Shown: positions 56,301-64,000, numbered from the stretch's first letter. The stretch: 64,000 nucleotides of DNA from Shewanella sp. Isolate13 (GCF_022398325.1 NZ_JAKEVD010000002.1:143356-207355), one strand, 5' to 3'. Numbers and translations are program-made. Notes: generated from the letters alone by a model not told the origin.

Positions 56301-56502
56301 CATATTGGCGAACTTTCGCCACCAAATCATGGGCTCTTTTAGTAACGCGTTGGATCTCGTCATCACTAGATGGCACAAGTTTGATCAGTTCCGACAGATA
56401 TTCATCTTCATCGACAATGTAGTTATTGGTGATGGCTTTAAACAGCTCATCGAGGGTAGCTGAGTCATAGTGACCTGCTAGAACTTCACTCGCTTTGAAC
56501 AT
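53323..56502 (-). CDS. putA: PutA, proline dehydrogenase / P5C dehydrogenase
   Basis: A 1059-residue bifunctional enzyme converting proline to glutamate. The N-terminal proline dehydrogenase (FAD) covers about 110-480 with RLVKGAYWDSEL, and the C-terminal aldehyde dehydrogenase about 550-1010. Its catalytic Cys is in SAGQRCSALRV and the Glu is in AETGGQNAM. A ribbon-helix-helix DNA-binding domain, as in E. coli PutA, is absent: the protein begins MFKASEVLAGHYDSATLDELF. It is the shorter type, so regulation must be external. GGAAG about 7 bases upstream supports the ATG at 56502 over the ATG at 56517. Confidence 0.93.
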   Translation of the reverse strand: MFKASEVLAGHYDSATLDELFKAITNNYIVDEDEYLSELIKLVPSSDDEIQRVTKRAHDLVAKVRQYDKKGLMVGIDAFLQQYSLETQEGIILMCLAEALLRIPDAATADALIEDKLSGAKWDEHLSKSDSLLVNASTWGLMLTGKIVKLDQAVDGKPSNLLNRLVNKMGEPVIRQAMLAAMKIMGKQFVLGTSIKDGLKNSENNRKLGYSHSYDMLGEAALTKADADKYFSEYSSAIAALGAQDYDETQAPRPTISIKLSALHPRYEVANEDRVLSELYDTLIKLIVQGRSLNVGISIDAEEMDRLELHLKLFKMLYNSDAAKGWGLLGIVVQTYAKRGLPVLCWLTRLAKEQGDEIPVRLVKGAYWDSELKWAQQNGEGGYSLFTRKAGTDVSYLASARYLLSDATRGAIYPQFATHNAQSVAVIMDMAGDRLYEFQRLHGMGQELYDTLLAESPTTRVRIYAPIGEHKELLPYLVRRLLENGANTSFVHKLVDPKVAIESLVVHPLTTLKKYQTLSNNMIVQPADIFGPSRKNSKGLNMNIISESEPFFAALDKFKDTTWHAGPLVNGETLAGETKEVVSPFDTTQVVGKIAFANNQAVEQALASANAAFPSWCSTPVEVRANALQKLADLLEENREELIALCTREAGKSIQDGIDEVREAVDFCRYYAVQAKKMMAKPELLPGPTGELNELFLQGRGIFVCISPWNFPLAIFLGQVAAALAAGNTVVAKPAEQTSIVGYRATQLAHEAGIPKEVLQFLPGTGATVGAAITADERIGGVCFTGSTGTAKLINRTLAMREGAIIPLIAETGGQNAMVVDSTSQPEQVVHDIIDSSFTSAGQRCSALRVLFLQEDIADRVLDVMKGAMEELSIGHPGLVKTDVGPVIDATAKANLNAHIDHIKQVGTLLNQLELPEGTENGHFVAPTAVEIDSIKVLDKEHFGPILHVIRYKASELDKVIEEINSTGFGLTLGIHSRNEGHALNLASRVNVGNVYINRNQIGAVVGVQPFGGQGLSGTGPKAGGPHYLTRFVTEKTRTNNITAIGGNATLLSLGDSEE

Positions 56503-56579
56503 AGTAATCGCTTCCATCTTAGCCGCTGGGGCTGATTGCTTGGATAAGGTGTCGCGACAAAACCTCTGTTGTTATTCTT

Positions 56580-56589
56580 TTGTATACAA
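56580..56589. promoter_or_regulatory. TTGTATACAA palindrome upstream of putA
   Basis: A perfect 10-bp palindrome lies 78-87 bp ahead of the putA start codon. TTGTATACAA-like sequences are typical operators of GntR-family (FadR subgroup) regulators; the actual regulator is unknown. Confidence 0.45.
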
Positions 56590-57153
56590 TTCAAGGCCTC
56601 CGCGCGGCCGATTATAACCATAAAATGTGACGGGTGACAATAATGTCATATTTATTGTGATCTGCGTTTGATTTTGATTTTAAGAAATGCGCGCTAGCCC
56701 TTGTATTATAGGGCCTAGAGAAAGATTAAAAAAAGTGCAGCGTTTTAATCACATCGGCTTTATATGCGGTTTTACTGAATTATTACCGATGGTTTTCATA
56801 AGGTTCAGGACTTTACTTTCAACCGCTAAAAAATTACCTGATAAACCAATATGATATTAATAAGTGCAGCTTACATTGAAAATTTTTGCTATGAGAACGC
56901 CAATGCTTTGCCCTGTGATTAGTCGCTGGCGTAAGTTACAAAAGTCTGAGCGGTGAGCTGGGGAGGGGATGAGGTTTTAAAGACGCCCATTGAGAGATAA
57001 GCTAAGTTAGTCGTTAAAGTGAGTACTCGAAAGCTTATAAACAGGCTTGTGTAGGACTTTATTGGATCAGTAAGGTCGTAAGCCGAATAACATCCGCTTG
57101 TTAAATGAGGCGCTTATGAGCGATTGTGAGGCTACTTTATGAGGTCCAGCCAA

Positions 57154-57186
57154 TAAAAAAGCCTGTATATACTCAATACAGGCTTT
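57154..57186 (-). terminator. Terminator after the SH3 protein gene
   Basis: AAGCCTGTAT at 57159-57168 pairs with ATACAGGCTT at 57176-57185, and on the minus strand a T run follows. Confidence 0.88.
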
Positions 57187-57217
57187 TAATGTGGTTTACT
57201 TACTTATAAATAAGCGA

Positions 57218-57793
57218 TTACCAGCGGTTCTTAGGCTTACGCTGTGGCTTTGGCAAGTAGACTAAGATGATACCTAAAATCAGACCACCGGCAGCAATAT
57301 AGCCACCTTGTTTCCACATCTCGAAACGCTCGTTCTTCTGCATGCTGGCAAGCTTTGCCTTGGCGCTATCGCGTTCGTTAGTCGCACTGTCTAGGGCTTT
57401 TTGAGCCGCAGCAAGTTGAGACTTAACTTGGCTAAGCTCTTGAGCATTGCTGTCGCTGCTATCAAGGGCGGCTTCAAGTTTGGCCTTAGTCTGCTCTAGT
57501 TCAGCTTGAATCGCTGGAAGCTGTACGCGAAGGCTTGGTTTGGCGCTTAGCATCTTGCTCTGGATCCAGCCTTCACGACCCTTATGGTCGATTATCTTGC
57601 TGTAGTCGCCTTGAGTTTCATTAAGTGAAGTCACCTCTTGACCAGCTTCTACGCTGCCCAAGATCCGGAACTGCGTCCCAGCCCCACCATGAAGGTAGAT
57701 GTAAACATCATCTGAGATGTAGCGCGTTTGGTTTGCGGCAAGCAAAGAGGGGGAAAGTAGCATCATTCCCGCAATAATTAGAAGTCTTAACAC
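57218..57793 (-). CDS. YgiM-like SH3-domain coiled-coil membrane protein
   Basis: A 191-residue protein. Signal peptide about 1-19 (LLSPSLLA), bacterial SH3 domain about 25-88 (YIYLHGGAGTQFRILGS, GREGWIQSKML), a long coiled coil about 100-160 (LEQTKAKLEAAL, Ala/Lys/Glu-rich), then one transmembrane helix about 163-184 and a basic tail ending PKNRW. The order matches YgiM (TIGR04211). I prefer the GTG at 57793, placing the signal peptide at the N-terminus; a longer frame from 57907 would bury it. The exact start is uncertain. Confidence 0.8.
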   Translation of the reverse strand: MLRLLIIAGMMLLSPSLLAANQTRYISDDVYIYLHGGAGTQFRILGSVEAGQEVTSLNETQGDYSKIIDHKGREGWIQSKMLSAKPSLRVQLPAIQAELEQTKAKLEAALDSSDSNAQELSQVKSQLAAAQKALDSATNERDSAKAKLASMQKNERFEMWKQGGYIAAGGLILGIILVYLPKPQRKPKNRW

Positions 57794-57875
57794 TAATCTA
57801 TTCTCATCTACGAAATTTAGCCCACATGCTAGGGATTTAAAGGGGTTAATGCAAGTGGCAAAAGAGGGATAAAAC

Positions 57876-57918
57876 GCAAAAGGGAAGTTTGATACAAAAA
57901 TTATCAAACTTCCCTTAA
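57876..57918 (-). terminator. Strong terminator after pitA
   Basis: A perfect 15-bp stem (57880-57894 with 57902-57916, arms AAGGGAAGTTTGATA and its complement) around a 7-nt loop, with TTTT following on the minus strand. Confidence 0.88.
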
Positions 57919-57955
57919 TATTACGTGATTCTTGTAAAGCCGATGTTGCTCAACC

Positions 57956-59224
57956 TTAGTTGAAAATACCTTTAATCATGAAGAAGAACATGATCGAAAG
58001 ACCAGCACCCGCTGGAAGGGTTACAACCCAAGAAACCACAATGTTACGTACCACACCGATGTTAATCGCAGCAATACCACGAGCCATACCCACACCTAGT
58101 ACCGCACCCACAAGTGTTTGCGTAGTTGAGATTGGTAGACCTGTACCCGATGCGATAACAACGGTTGATGCCGCTGCAAGCTCAGCAGCGAAACCACGGC
58201 TTGGTGTAAGGTGAGTAATGTTCTTACCGATGGTTTGCATTACGCGTTGACCAAAGATAGCAAGACCCATAACGATACCCACAGCACCTAGAGGCAGAAT
58301 CCACCAGACTAGAGGCGCAGTGTTGTTAATCTGACCGCCGCTTTCAACAACCGATACAACAGCTGCTAGAGGGCCAATCGCGTTAGCAACATCGTTTGAA
58401 CCGTGAGCGAATGCCATACAACATGCGGTCACAACCATTAAGATAGCGAATACTTTCTCAACGTTACCAAACTGTGTTTGACGGTCAGCCTGGCTGTCCA
58501 TCTTAAGGCGCTTAATGGCGATCATACCGCCAATACCTACAAGTATCGCTAGAACAACAGCTAGGGCATACGCTTCAACGTTAGTGAAATGTAGGCCAAC
58601 GTGCTTAAGTCCTTTCTTGATAGTCACTAGCGACATAACGAAGCCAGCCAACGCCATATAGAAAGGAACATAACGCTTAGCGTTTTCTAACGGGTTGTCA
58701 GTGTTGAAAATAAGCTTTTGTACGCTCTGGAATATCATAAAGGCGATAAAGCCAGATATTGCAGGAGTGATGACCCAAGAGCCTACGATACCACCTACTT
58801 TGCCCCAAGCTACCGCATCACTACCCACACCCACTGCGGCGAAACCAACGATGGCGCCAACAATTGAGTGAGTGGTCGATACAGGCCAGCCTAAAGCAGA
58901 AGCAACAATCAACCAGATACCAGCAGCAAGCAAGGCTGAAATCATACCGTAAACGAGTAGTTCAGGTGAGTCGATGAAGTAAGCTGAGTCAATGATACCT
59001 TTACGGATCGTACTCGTTACTTCACCACCCGCTAGGTATGCACCAGCAAACTCGAAGATCATAGCGATAATGATCGCTTGTTTAATTGTAATAGCATTAG
59101 AACCTACTGAGGTTCCCATTGCATTAGCTACGTCGTTCGCGCCAATACCCCATGCCATTAAAAATCCAAATACAGCCGCAATGCCAATAAGCCACGGGCC
59201 ATTGGTGACTAATACATCAACCAT
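57956..59224 (-). CDS. pitA: PiT-family inorganic phosphate transporter
   Basis: A 422-residue membrane protein with about ten to eleven helices. The two inverted PHO4 signature repeats are present: WGIGANDVANAMGTSVGS near 25-42 and FAHGSNDVANAIGPLAAVV near 272-290. Members import metal-phosphate complexes by proton or sodium symport. The DUF47 partner lies 25 bases upstream on the same strand, a common pairing. No Pho box was recognised upstream. Confidence 0.93.
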   Translation of the reverse strand: MVDVLVTNGPWLIGIAAVFGFLMAWGIGANDVANAMGTSVGSNAITIKQAIIIAMIFEFAGAYLAGGEVTSTIRKGIIDSAYFIDSPELLVYGMISALLAAGIWLIVASALGWPVSTTHSIVGAIVGFAAVGVGSDAVAWGKVGGIVGSWVITPAISGFIAFMIFQSVQKLIFNTDNPLENAKRYVPFYMALAGFVMSLVTIKKGLKHVGLHFTNVEAYALAVVLAILVGIGGMIAIKRLKMDSQADRQTQFGNVEKVFAILMVVTACCMAFAHGSNDVANAIGPLAAVVSVVESGGQINNTAPLVWWILPLGAVGIVMGLAIFGQRVMQTIGKNITHLTPSRGFAAELAAASTVVIASGTGLPISTTQTLVGAVLGVGMARGIAAINIGVVRNIVVSWVVTLPAGAGLSIMFFFMIKGIFN

Positions 59225-59249
59225 GTTATTACCTTGATAACCTTTCCGA

Positions 59250-59930
59250 TTAGACGCGAGCTAACATTAGCTCTAGGCGGGAACCGACTCGTTCAGCAAG
59301 ATCTGCCAAGTCACCAACCCACTCAATTATCTTGTAGAGGAACATTACATCTACAGGGTTTAATTCAGATTCGATAGCGTAAAGCTGTCTACGGATCTTA
59401 ATCTGTAAGTCATCGGTATCCTCTTCGATAGAGTCGAGTTCACCAATCATTTTAGCCACTAGATCCACTTCACGGCCTCTGAAACCTGTTTCTAAAAGGT
59501 CATCGAGTTCGTTAATTGCTTCTTTAGACAGAGACACTGCATCGATGCAGCGCTGTAAATAGGCAATAAATGGTTCTTGAATGGCTAGAGGTAATTCTAA
59601 CTGTCGGCCAATGACACGGCCGGAAATGTCTTTTGCTTTGTTAGCAATCTTATCTTGCTGGGTTAATAGCTCCAGTAAGTCAGTACGCTCAACAGGCATA
59701 AACAGACCGCCAGGCAGAGTCAGACGGATCTCACGCTTTAGTGAGTCCGCTTCTTGCTCTGCAGAGCTAATTTGCTTACGTAATTGAACGGCTTTGTCCC
59801 AGTCTCCTGCGACAGTAGCTTCAAAAAATGGGACAAGTAATGACGCACAGTCGTATACTTTGTCGATATGCTCTTGAAGAGGCTTAATTGGCGATTTTGC
59901 AAACACGCCTAAAATAGAGTTTACTGGCAT
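59250..59930 (-). CDS. DUF47/PhoU-like regulator of the Pit transporter
   Basis: A 226-residue all-helical protein of the TIGR00153/DUF47 family (YkaA-type). The N-terminus MPVNSILGVFAKSPI is typical, and EQEADSLKREIRLTLPGGLFMPVERTDLLEL (split around 55-85) carries the conserved Asp/Glu pairs. DUF47 proteins bind the Pit transporter and adjust phosphate uptake, as PhoU does for Pst. It precedes pitA by 25 bases in one unit. Confidence 0.9.
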   Translation of the reverse strand: MPVNSILGVFAKSPIKPLQEHIDKVYDCASLLVPFFEATVAGDWDKAVQLRKQISSAEQEADSLKREIRLTLPGGLFMPVERTDLLELLTQQDKIANKAKDISGRVIGRQLELPLAIQEPFIAYLQRCIDAVSLSKEAINELDDLLETGFRGREVDLVAKMIGELDSIEEDTDDLQIKIRRQLYAIESELNPVDVMFLYKIIEWVGDLADLAERVGSRLELMLARV

Positions 59931-60162
59931 TGCCGTGTACCTATTTTGGTTATTCCACTATTGGAAAAAGCGGGCGCATGTTAACCCAAGCGGCCGCGTA
60001 AGAAAACTGTGTTTTTATATTTAAATTGACAGTTTTTTATTCTAGCTAGTTATATCCTAACTGCAAAGCGGATCCTACGGCGATATTATTACAGAAATAT
60101 TACACTGTGTATCTTTAGTGACAGTTTGATTAATTTTTAATGACAAGGTGAACGGTAGATCG

Positions 60163-61650
60163 ATGGAAGCTGAAATAGAGCTGAAACTTTTTTTTAATGA
60201 AAACCATAAAAAAAACCTTATAAACCTGCTAGATAGCCTACCCAGTTGTGATGGGAAGGGCGTAGAGAAACTAACAAATAGTTACTTTGATACTCCAAAC
60301 CTCACTCTACGAAAATGGGACATGGGTCTGCGGATCCGCGGCATTAATGACCATTTAGAGCAAACAATTAAGACCGCTGGCCAAGTTATAGGCGGTATCC
60401 ATTCCCGCCCCGAATTTAATGTTGATATAGATCAAGATTTTCCGAAATTAAATTTATTCCCGAATGAAATTTGGCCTACAGAGTCAAATATCGATCAAGT
60501 TCAGTCTGAACTCCAGTGTCTGTTTAATACCGATTTTGAACGTCAGAGCTGGCATATTTTTGTTGATGACAGCTTAGTCGAGGTCGCTTTAGATGTTGGC
60601 GAGATCCGAGTCGATGACAGCTTCGAGCCTATCTGTGAGTTAGAGTTTGAATTGCTAGCGGGCGATACCAGTGCGTTATTGACCTTAGCGGGCTTGGTCA
60701 GTCGAGAGATCCCGGTACGCTTGGGCAAGGCCAGTAAAGCGCAACGCGGCTACCAATTAGCTGGCCAATCCAGTGTCGAAACTATTGAAGCACTTAAGTT
60801 TATTGAAATAGACCCAAGGCAGAGTCTTAAACAAGTGGCAGTTAATTTGTTGGCAGTCGGCCTCGATCGCTGGCAGACCATAGAGGCGATGATGTTAGCG
60901 CCCAAGCAGTCAGTGATGTCCTTACCAACGCTGAGCTACCGCTTACGTGCCTGTATTCGTTTAATTAAAAGCACGCTGAAACAGTTTGAGCTGCTTGAAG
61001 ATTCATTCCAAACCGACTTCGATAGTATCGAGCAGCGACTTAATTTTATTGAAGAGGGGCTAAGCCTCTACAGCATCATTGAAAATAATGCCGCGTTAGT
61101 GGCAAAGCTACCTATGCATCAGGCGTTGGTGGATGTGGCAACGGCTAAGCTTGAGCAGTTGGATATTATTGGCCAAGTTGAGCAGTTACTTGGCGACCTC
61201 TGTTATGGCCGATTACAAGTGCACTTAGTTAGTCTGCTGATGCAGTTAAATGATGGTGAAGTGATCATCGACAAAGAGCTAGATCTGAGAAGCTTTGCCG
61301 ATAAGATGCAGGAAAACTCCTGGCAGAAAATTTTAGACGTGATGCCGCTCGACAATGAGTTGAGTAGCTCCGACTATCTTTCGGTGGCTAAGGCACTCGA
61401 TGACAGTATTTTTGTGGGTGTCGCCTATGGTGGACTCTACAGTGAAAAATCACGGGATCAATTTAGAGCGCCATGGCAGGATCTGGCGCTGGGGATCCGT
61501 ACGCTAGCAGCCTATCGCCAACTAAAGTCAATTAGCGAGACGGCTTATTTGGATATCAGCGATTGGCTTGAAAATAAAGAGCAGAGCTTAGTGCAGGCGA
61601 TGGAGTTCTCGCGCCGAAGTGCGATGCAGAGTGAGCCTTATTGGCGTTAA
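60163..61650 (+). CDS. ygiF: CYTH/CHAD inorganic triphosphatase (YgiF-like)
   Basis: A 495-residue protein. The CYTH domain (about 1-200) opens with the ExExK signature EAEIELK, followed by YFDTPNLTLR, GLRIRG, QTIKTAG and ELEFELL, the residues that line the triphosphate tunnel. A degenerate CHAD domain covers about 215-490. YgiF hydrolyses inorganic tripolyphosphate. The ATG at 60163 is preferred because the protein then begins with the catalytic strand; a GTG at 60148 is in frame. It is next to phosphate uptake genes but on the other strand. Confidence 0.9.
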   Translation: MEAEIELKLFFNENHKKNLINLLDSLPSCDGKGVEKLTNSYFDTPNLTLRKWDMGLRIRGINDHLEQTIKTAGQVIGGIHSRPEFNVDIDQDFPKLNLFPNEIWPTESNIDQVQSELQCLFNTDFERQSWHIFVDDSLVEVALDVGEIRVDDSFEPICELEFELLAGDTSALLTLAGLVSREIPVRLGKASKAQRGYQLAGQSSVETIEALKFIEIDPRQSLKQVAVNLLAVGLDRWQTIEAMMLAPKQSVMSLPTLSYRLRACIRLIKSTLKQFELLEDSFQTDFDSIEQRLNFIEEGLSLYSIIENNAALVAKLPMHQALVDVATAKLEQLDIIGQVEQLLGDLCYGRLQVHLVSLLMQLNDGEVIIDKELDLRSFADKMQENSWQKILDVMPLDNELSSSDYLSVAKALDDSIFVGVAYGGLYSEKSRDQFRAPWQDLALGIRTLAAYRQLKSISETAYLDISDWLENKEQSLVQAMEFSRRSAMQSEPYWR

Positions 61651-61671
61651 TCCCTGTTCTATTCGCTTAAA

Positions 61672-61720
61672 TAGAAAGCCCACATTTTTTTGCATTAGCA
61701 ATAAAGAGTGGGCTTTTTGT
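61672..61720 (+). terminator. Terminator after ygiF
   Basis: AAAGCCCAC at 61675-61683 pairs with GTGGGCTTT at 61708-61716 enclosing a smaller TTGC/GCAA hairpin, followed by T. Confidence 0.65.
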
Positions 61721-61736
61721 TGGTCGAGTCGATAGG

Positions 61737-62534
61737 TTACTCCGACTTTTTGTCTTGTATGGCTTGCTTAAGCTCGTCAATTTCCGCTAGCAGTTTTTGC
61801 TGATTATCTTCCATGCGTCGCAAACTGGTGTTGAGCTCGGAGCGGATCTCTTCGGCATGGGTATCGAGTTTTTCTGCTTCGTCTGGCGAGACGAATACCG
61901 ATGCCATATAGCCTGAAATCACACCGAAAAAGCTCACGCCACAGACGATGACGACGCCACCTATGATATGACCTGCGGTGGTGACAGGGTAATAATCACC
62001 ATAACCTACGGTTGAGATGGTGACCAAGGCCCACCAAATCGCACTCTCGGCGGTATCGATATTGGCCCCTTCTACACCGCTTTCCACGATCAGCACCAAT
62101 ACAGACGATAGGGTTAAAATAATGACTAGCGCGACTAGCAGGCTAGCAACCGTTGCCTGTCTGCGCTGCTTGACCATGGGAACGATCAATGAGCGGGTCA
62201 TACGAATGAGGCGGATCACTCGCAAAATTTGGAATAGACGCGCCATACGTAGTGCTTCGATAGCGGGGATACTGGCGATAAAATCTATCCAATGACTCTT
62301 TAAGTAATCGACTTTATCACTGGCTTTAAAGAGTTCGAAAAAGAAGTTAGACATGAAGATAAGACAGATACTGAAATCTATCATAAACAATAGTCGCTTC
62401 GTTTCGCCATCGACGCGACCGAATGTCAGTACCAGTACCACAATCACTGATAGCAGCGATAGCAGCATCATGGCTAGCTGACCGGGAGTGGGGGGCGTTT
62501 CAGGCTGAAGTAGCCAGCGCTTTTTTGTTGCCAT
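61737..62534 (-). CDS. Voltage-gated-type potassium channel
   Basis: A 265-residue ion channel of the six-helix Kv/Kch type. An S4-like basic helix is visible near 95-135 (RMARLFQILRVIRLIRMTRS), followed by the pore helix and filter TISTVGYGDYYPVT near 172-185. A C-terminal cytoplasmic coiled coil (LRRMEDNQQKLLAEIDEL) probably tetramerises it. It should conduct K+; gating in vivo is unknown. The small gene at 62593 lies upstream on the same strand. Confidence 0.92.
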   Translation of the reverse strand: MATKKRWLLQPETPPTPGQLAMMLLSLLSVIVVLVLTFGRVDGETKRLLFMIDFSICLIFMSNFFFELFKASDKVDYLKSHWIDFIASIPAIEALRMARLFQILRVIRLIRMTRSLIVPMVKQRRQATVASLLVALVIILTLSSVLVLIVESGVEGANIDTAESAIWWALVTISTVGYGDYYPVTTAGHIIGGVVIVCGVSFFGVISGYMASVFVSPDEAEKLDTHAEEIRSELNTSLRRMEDNQQKLLAEIDELKQAIQDKKSE

Positions 62535-62554
62535 GGCTTAGATCCGTCTTGATT

Positions 62555-62581
62555 GGTGCCAGTCCGTGTTCATCTGGCACC
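62555..62581. repeat. Inverted repeat ahead of the potassium-channel gene
   Basis: GGTGCCAG at 62555-62562 and CTGGCACC at 62574-62581 form a perfect 8-bp stem with an 11-nt loop. There is no T run, so it is more likely a leader hairpin or operator than a terminator. Confidence 0.6.
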
Positions 62582-62592
62582 ATGTTTTGTGC

Positions 62593-62922
62593 TTATTTGT
62601 CGGCACTAAATTGTACTAAATCATCTAACACATGCTTTTTAATTTCAAGTTGTTGATCTGCTGATAGATTGTATTTCTTCGCCAAAATCTCATAATCACT
62701 CGGACTCAATGACACGGTAAGACGGGGGCGTTTAGGGCGTTTAGTCACGCTTAACCCGAGAATTTCCCTGATCTGATCCGATGGACTCACGCCAGCATCG
62801 AGTGCTGCCTTACGGATGGCATATTGGAATTTCTCATCCAGATCGAAGGCGATTTGAGTCGCTTTGGCCGCTTTTTGGTTTTGTTGCCACTGCGCGGGTA
62901 AGGGATTTTTTTGTTTGGTCAT
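62593..62922 (-). CDS. Conserved small protein of unknown function
   Basis: A 109-residue basic protein. The middle (FQYAIRKAALDAGVSPSDQI) and the later LTVSLSPSDYEILAKKYNLS suggest short strand-helix-helix units like ribbon-helix-helix DNA-binding proteins, but I do not recognise the family. It lies 58 bases ahead of the potassium-channel gene on the same strand and may be cotranscribed with it. The ATG is at 62922. Confidence 0.6.
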   Translation of the reverse strand: MTKQKNPLPAQWQQNQKAAKATQIAFDLDEKFQYAIRKAALDAGVSPSDQIREILGLSVTKRPKRPRLTVSLSPSDYEILAKKYNLSADQQLEIKKHVLDDLVQFSADK

Positions 62923-63004
62923 GGGGACTATACCTAAATTTACTGATCCGTATTAACAAGGTACGGAAACTCTTCCATGCTATCATTCATCGGAGTTGAA
63001 ACAG

Positions 63005-63036
63005 AAATGGTTCTAGATCTGCATCTAGAACCATTG
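63005..63036 (-). terminator. Terminator after yjfK
   Basis: AATGGTTCTAGAT at 63006-63018 pairs with ATCTAGAACCATT at 63023-63035, a perfect 13-bp stem immediately after the yjfK stop. The T content after it on the minus strand is modest. Confidence 0.7.
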
Positions 63037-63038
63037 AT

Positions 63039-63689
63039 TTATTGGCCCGGCCAATATTCTCTGATATCTGATAGAGGTCGATAGAGGGTGAGCATTACAT
63101 CGGTATCACCGCTTTCATAGACCTCGACATCGACAGCCTTGTCTTCGTTATCGTCAAGTAGCTGATAGGACTCAAACGGCTCACCGGTTGCGCCATCGGC
63201 ATCTTGCGGAGGCCTAAGGCCACGGTAATCTTGGCGGTGGAAATAGCCAAAGTTGCCAGATGTGACTTGATGATAGTGAGGTGATAACCACTGCTCATAA
63301 TCATTTAAGTCTGCCGCTAACGGTTGCGTCGTTAACTCGGCTTTACCTTCTTCTTCGAAAATCTCACTGAACTGATCGAGATCGAAGAACTGCTCAACCT
63401 GGCCACGACTTATCTTAATCGAAAGGGCCAGATAGGTTTCGTCATCCTCATCAAGACCGAGGAAGATGGCATCGCCACTGTGACCTTTTAGCACCCACTC
63501 TGTCTGTTGTTTACGCTGATACTCATAGGTGTTCACCGCTTCAACTCGCAGCTGCTGACCACGAAGTTGTGGGGGCAGCGCAAAACTGTCATCAAGGGAG
63601 ATATGATCTCCCTTGATGAGTTTTGATGGGTGGTCGAGTTGACGTTTAGGTTCCTCTTTCTTGCCAAATAGGCGGTTTAGAAATCCCAC
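63039..63689 (-). CDS. yjfK: YjfK family protein (DUF2491)
   Basis: A 216-residue acidic cytoplasmic protein beginning MGFLNRLFGKKEE. Internal blocks DHPSKLIKGDHISLDDSF and YFHRQDYRGL match the DUF2491/YjfK family. In enterics yjfK lies in an operon with the PspA-like yjfJ and other envelope-stress genes; here the PspA-like gene is directly upstream (11 bases). Function is unknown. Confidence 0.87.
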   Translation of the reverse strand: MGFLNRLFGKKEEPKRQLDHPSKLIKGDHISLDDSFALPPQLRGQQLRVEAVNTYEYQRKQQTEWVLKGHSGDAIFLGLDEDDETYLALSIKISRGQVEQFFDLDQFSEIFEEEGKAELTTQPLAADLNDYEQWLSPHYHQVTSGNFGYFHRQDYRGLRPPQDADGATGEPFESYQLLDDNEDKAVDVEVYESGDTDVMLTLYRPLSDIREYWPGQ

Positions 63690-63700
63690 GCCAGTCTCCT

Positions 63701-64000
63701 TTAGCCCTTACGCGCTTTAATGCGATCCAGTACGGCGTTAGCGTTAGACTTCTGCTCGCCAATACCTGCTGCGGCTAGCTTGTCATGTAATGCCTTATCG
63801 CTGTTCTCTTCCGCCAGCGTTTCAGAAGCCTTTAGGCGATCATCAAATGATTGCTGACGCGCCTTGATTCGCTCTAGTGAATCCTTAGCGTTAAGCAGCT
63901 TTGAGTTGCTGCCCGCAAACGAATCGGTAATCGTCGCCGTGGCTTTTTGCACGCTTTCGGTCGTCTTAACCATAGTCAGCTGACGTTGGTAATCGGCAAC
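63701..64000 (-). CDS. PspA/IM30-family protein (YjfJ-like), truncated at window edge
   Basis: The C-terminal 99 residues of a coiled-coil protein. The frame stays open to the edge (VADYQRQLTM before the first Met at 63973), so the start is outside the window. The sequence is helical and rich in Lys, Ala and Asp (LLNAKDSLERIKARQQSFDDRLKAS split), typical of the PspA/IM30 C-terminus, and it ends RIKARKG. Its position directly before yjfK matches yjfJ. PspA proteins stabilise the inner membrane under stress. Confidence 0.8.
   Translation of the reverse strand, partial: VADYQRQLTMVKTTESVQKATATITDSFAGSNSKLLNAKDSLERIKARQQSFDDRLKASETLAEENSDKALHDKLAAAGIGEQKSNANAVLDRIKARKG

Larger units (their letters stand above)
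56503..57217. other. Large gene-free region between putA and the SH3 protein gene
   Basis: About 715 nt. It contains the putA promoter (-), a GntR-type palindrome at 56580-56589, and the terminator of the downstream minus-strand gene (57154-57186). Both strands were read for genes, and only short frames occur (for example about 21 codons from 56891). A GC-rich palindrome GGCCTCCGCGCGGCC lies near 56597-56611. A small RNA cannot be excluded. Confidence 0.4.

Overview
The window looks like a chromosomal segment of a Shewanella-type marine gammaproteobacterium. The evidence is gene content and order: hflC-petABC-sspAB, an arginine-succinyltransferase block, a PhoPQ-like pair beside crp, the enteric-like crp/prkB/yheU/yheT/yheS/yheV neighbourhood, cydDC, a PutA without a DNA-binding domain, and pitA with its DUF47 partner. 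No rRNA, tRNA, CRISPR array, transposase or phage gene was seen. The window opens inside hflC and closes inside a PspA-like gene.

Layout. 1-4800: HflC end, cytochrome bc1 operon petABC, and the stringent starvation pair sspAB. 5261-17206: a tightly packed run of twelve + strand genes, most with overlapping stop and start codons. It holds a TonB-dependent receptor, a FecBCD-type ABC importer whose ATPase is fused to a second P-loop NTPase domain, two membrane proteins resembling the ResC/CcsA and ResB halves of system II cytochrome c maturation, and a complete TonB2-type energising module (DUF3450, TtpC, ExbB, ExbD, TonB, TPR). This is the accessory-looking part of the window and the best candidate for an undescribed system: it appears to carry every step from outer-membrane uptake to inner-membrane import, plus an unexplained heme-handling-like pair. 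17336-27200: pabA with a decayed copy of its 3' end, an S9 lipoprotein peptidase, an HDOD protein, astC with a likely ArgR operator, astA, astD and a DUF1338 oxygenase-like gene.

27244-39519: a PhoPQ-like two-component system with a PepSY protein, crp, a Sel1-repeat protein, a 73-bp tandem-repeat array, prkB, yheU, yheT, a two-gene GMC oxidoreductase unit, a TIGR02444 gene, the ABC-F protein YheS and the zinc-ribbon protein YheV. 39659-48788: a frameshifted DUF3313 lipoprotein gene, convergent DEAD-box helicases dbpA and rhlE, two small conserved proteins, and cydDC behind an FNR-type site. 48889-57793: two tandem paralogous chemoreceptors, putA, a roughly 700-nt region without a gene, and a YgiM-like SH3 protein. 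57956-64000: pitA and its DUF47 partner, the CYTH/CHAD triphosphatase, a voltage-type potassium channel, a small unknown protein, yjfK and a PspA-like gene.

Most of the window is respiratory and nitrogen-metabolism housekeeping: bc1 complex, cytochrome bd assembly by CydDC, arginine and proline catabolism, and CRP and FNR-type control. Start codons were moved from the longest reading frame where a ribosome-binding site, signal peptide or family N-terminus argued for it. All assignments come from reading sequence and translations by eye; no database search was run.
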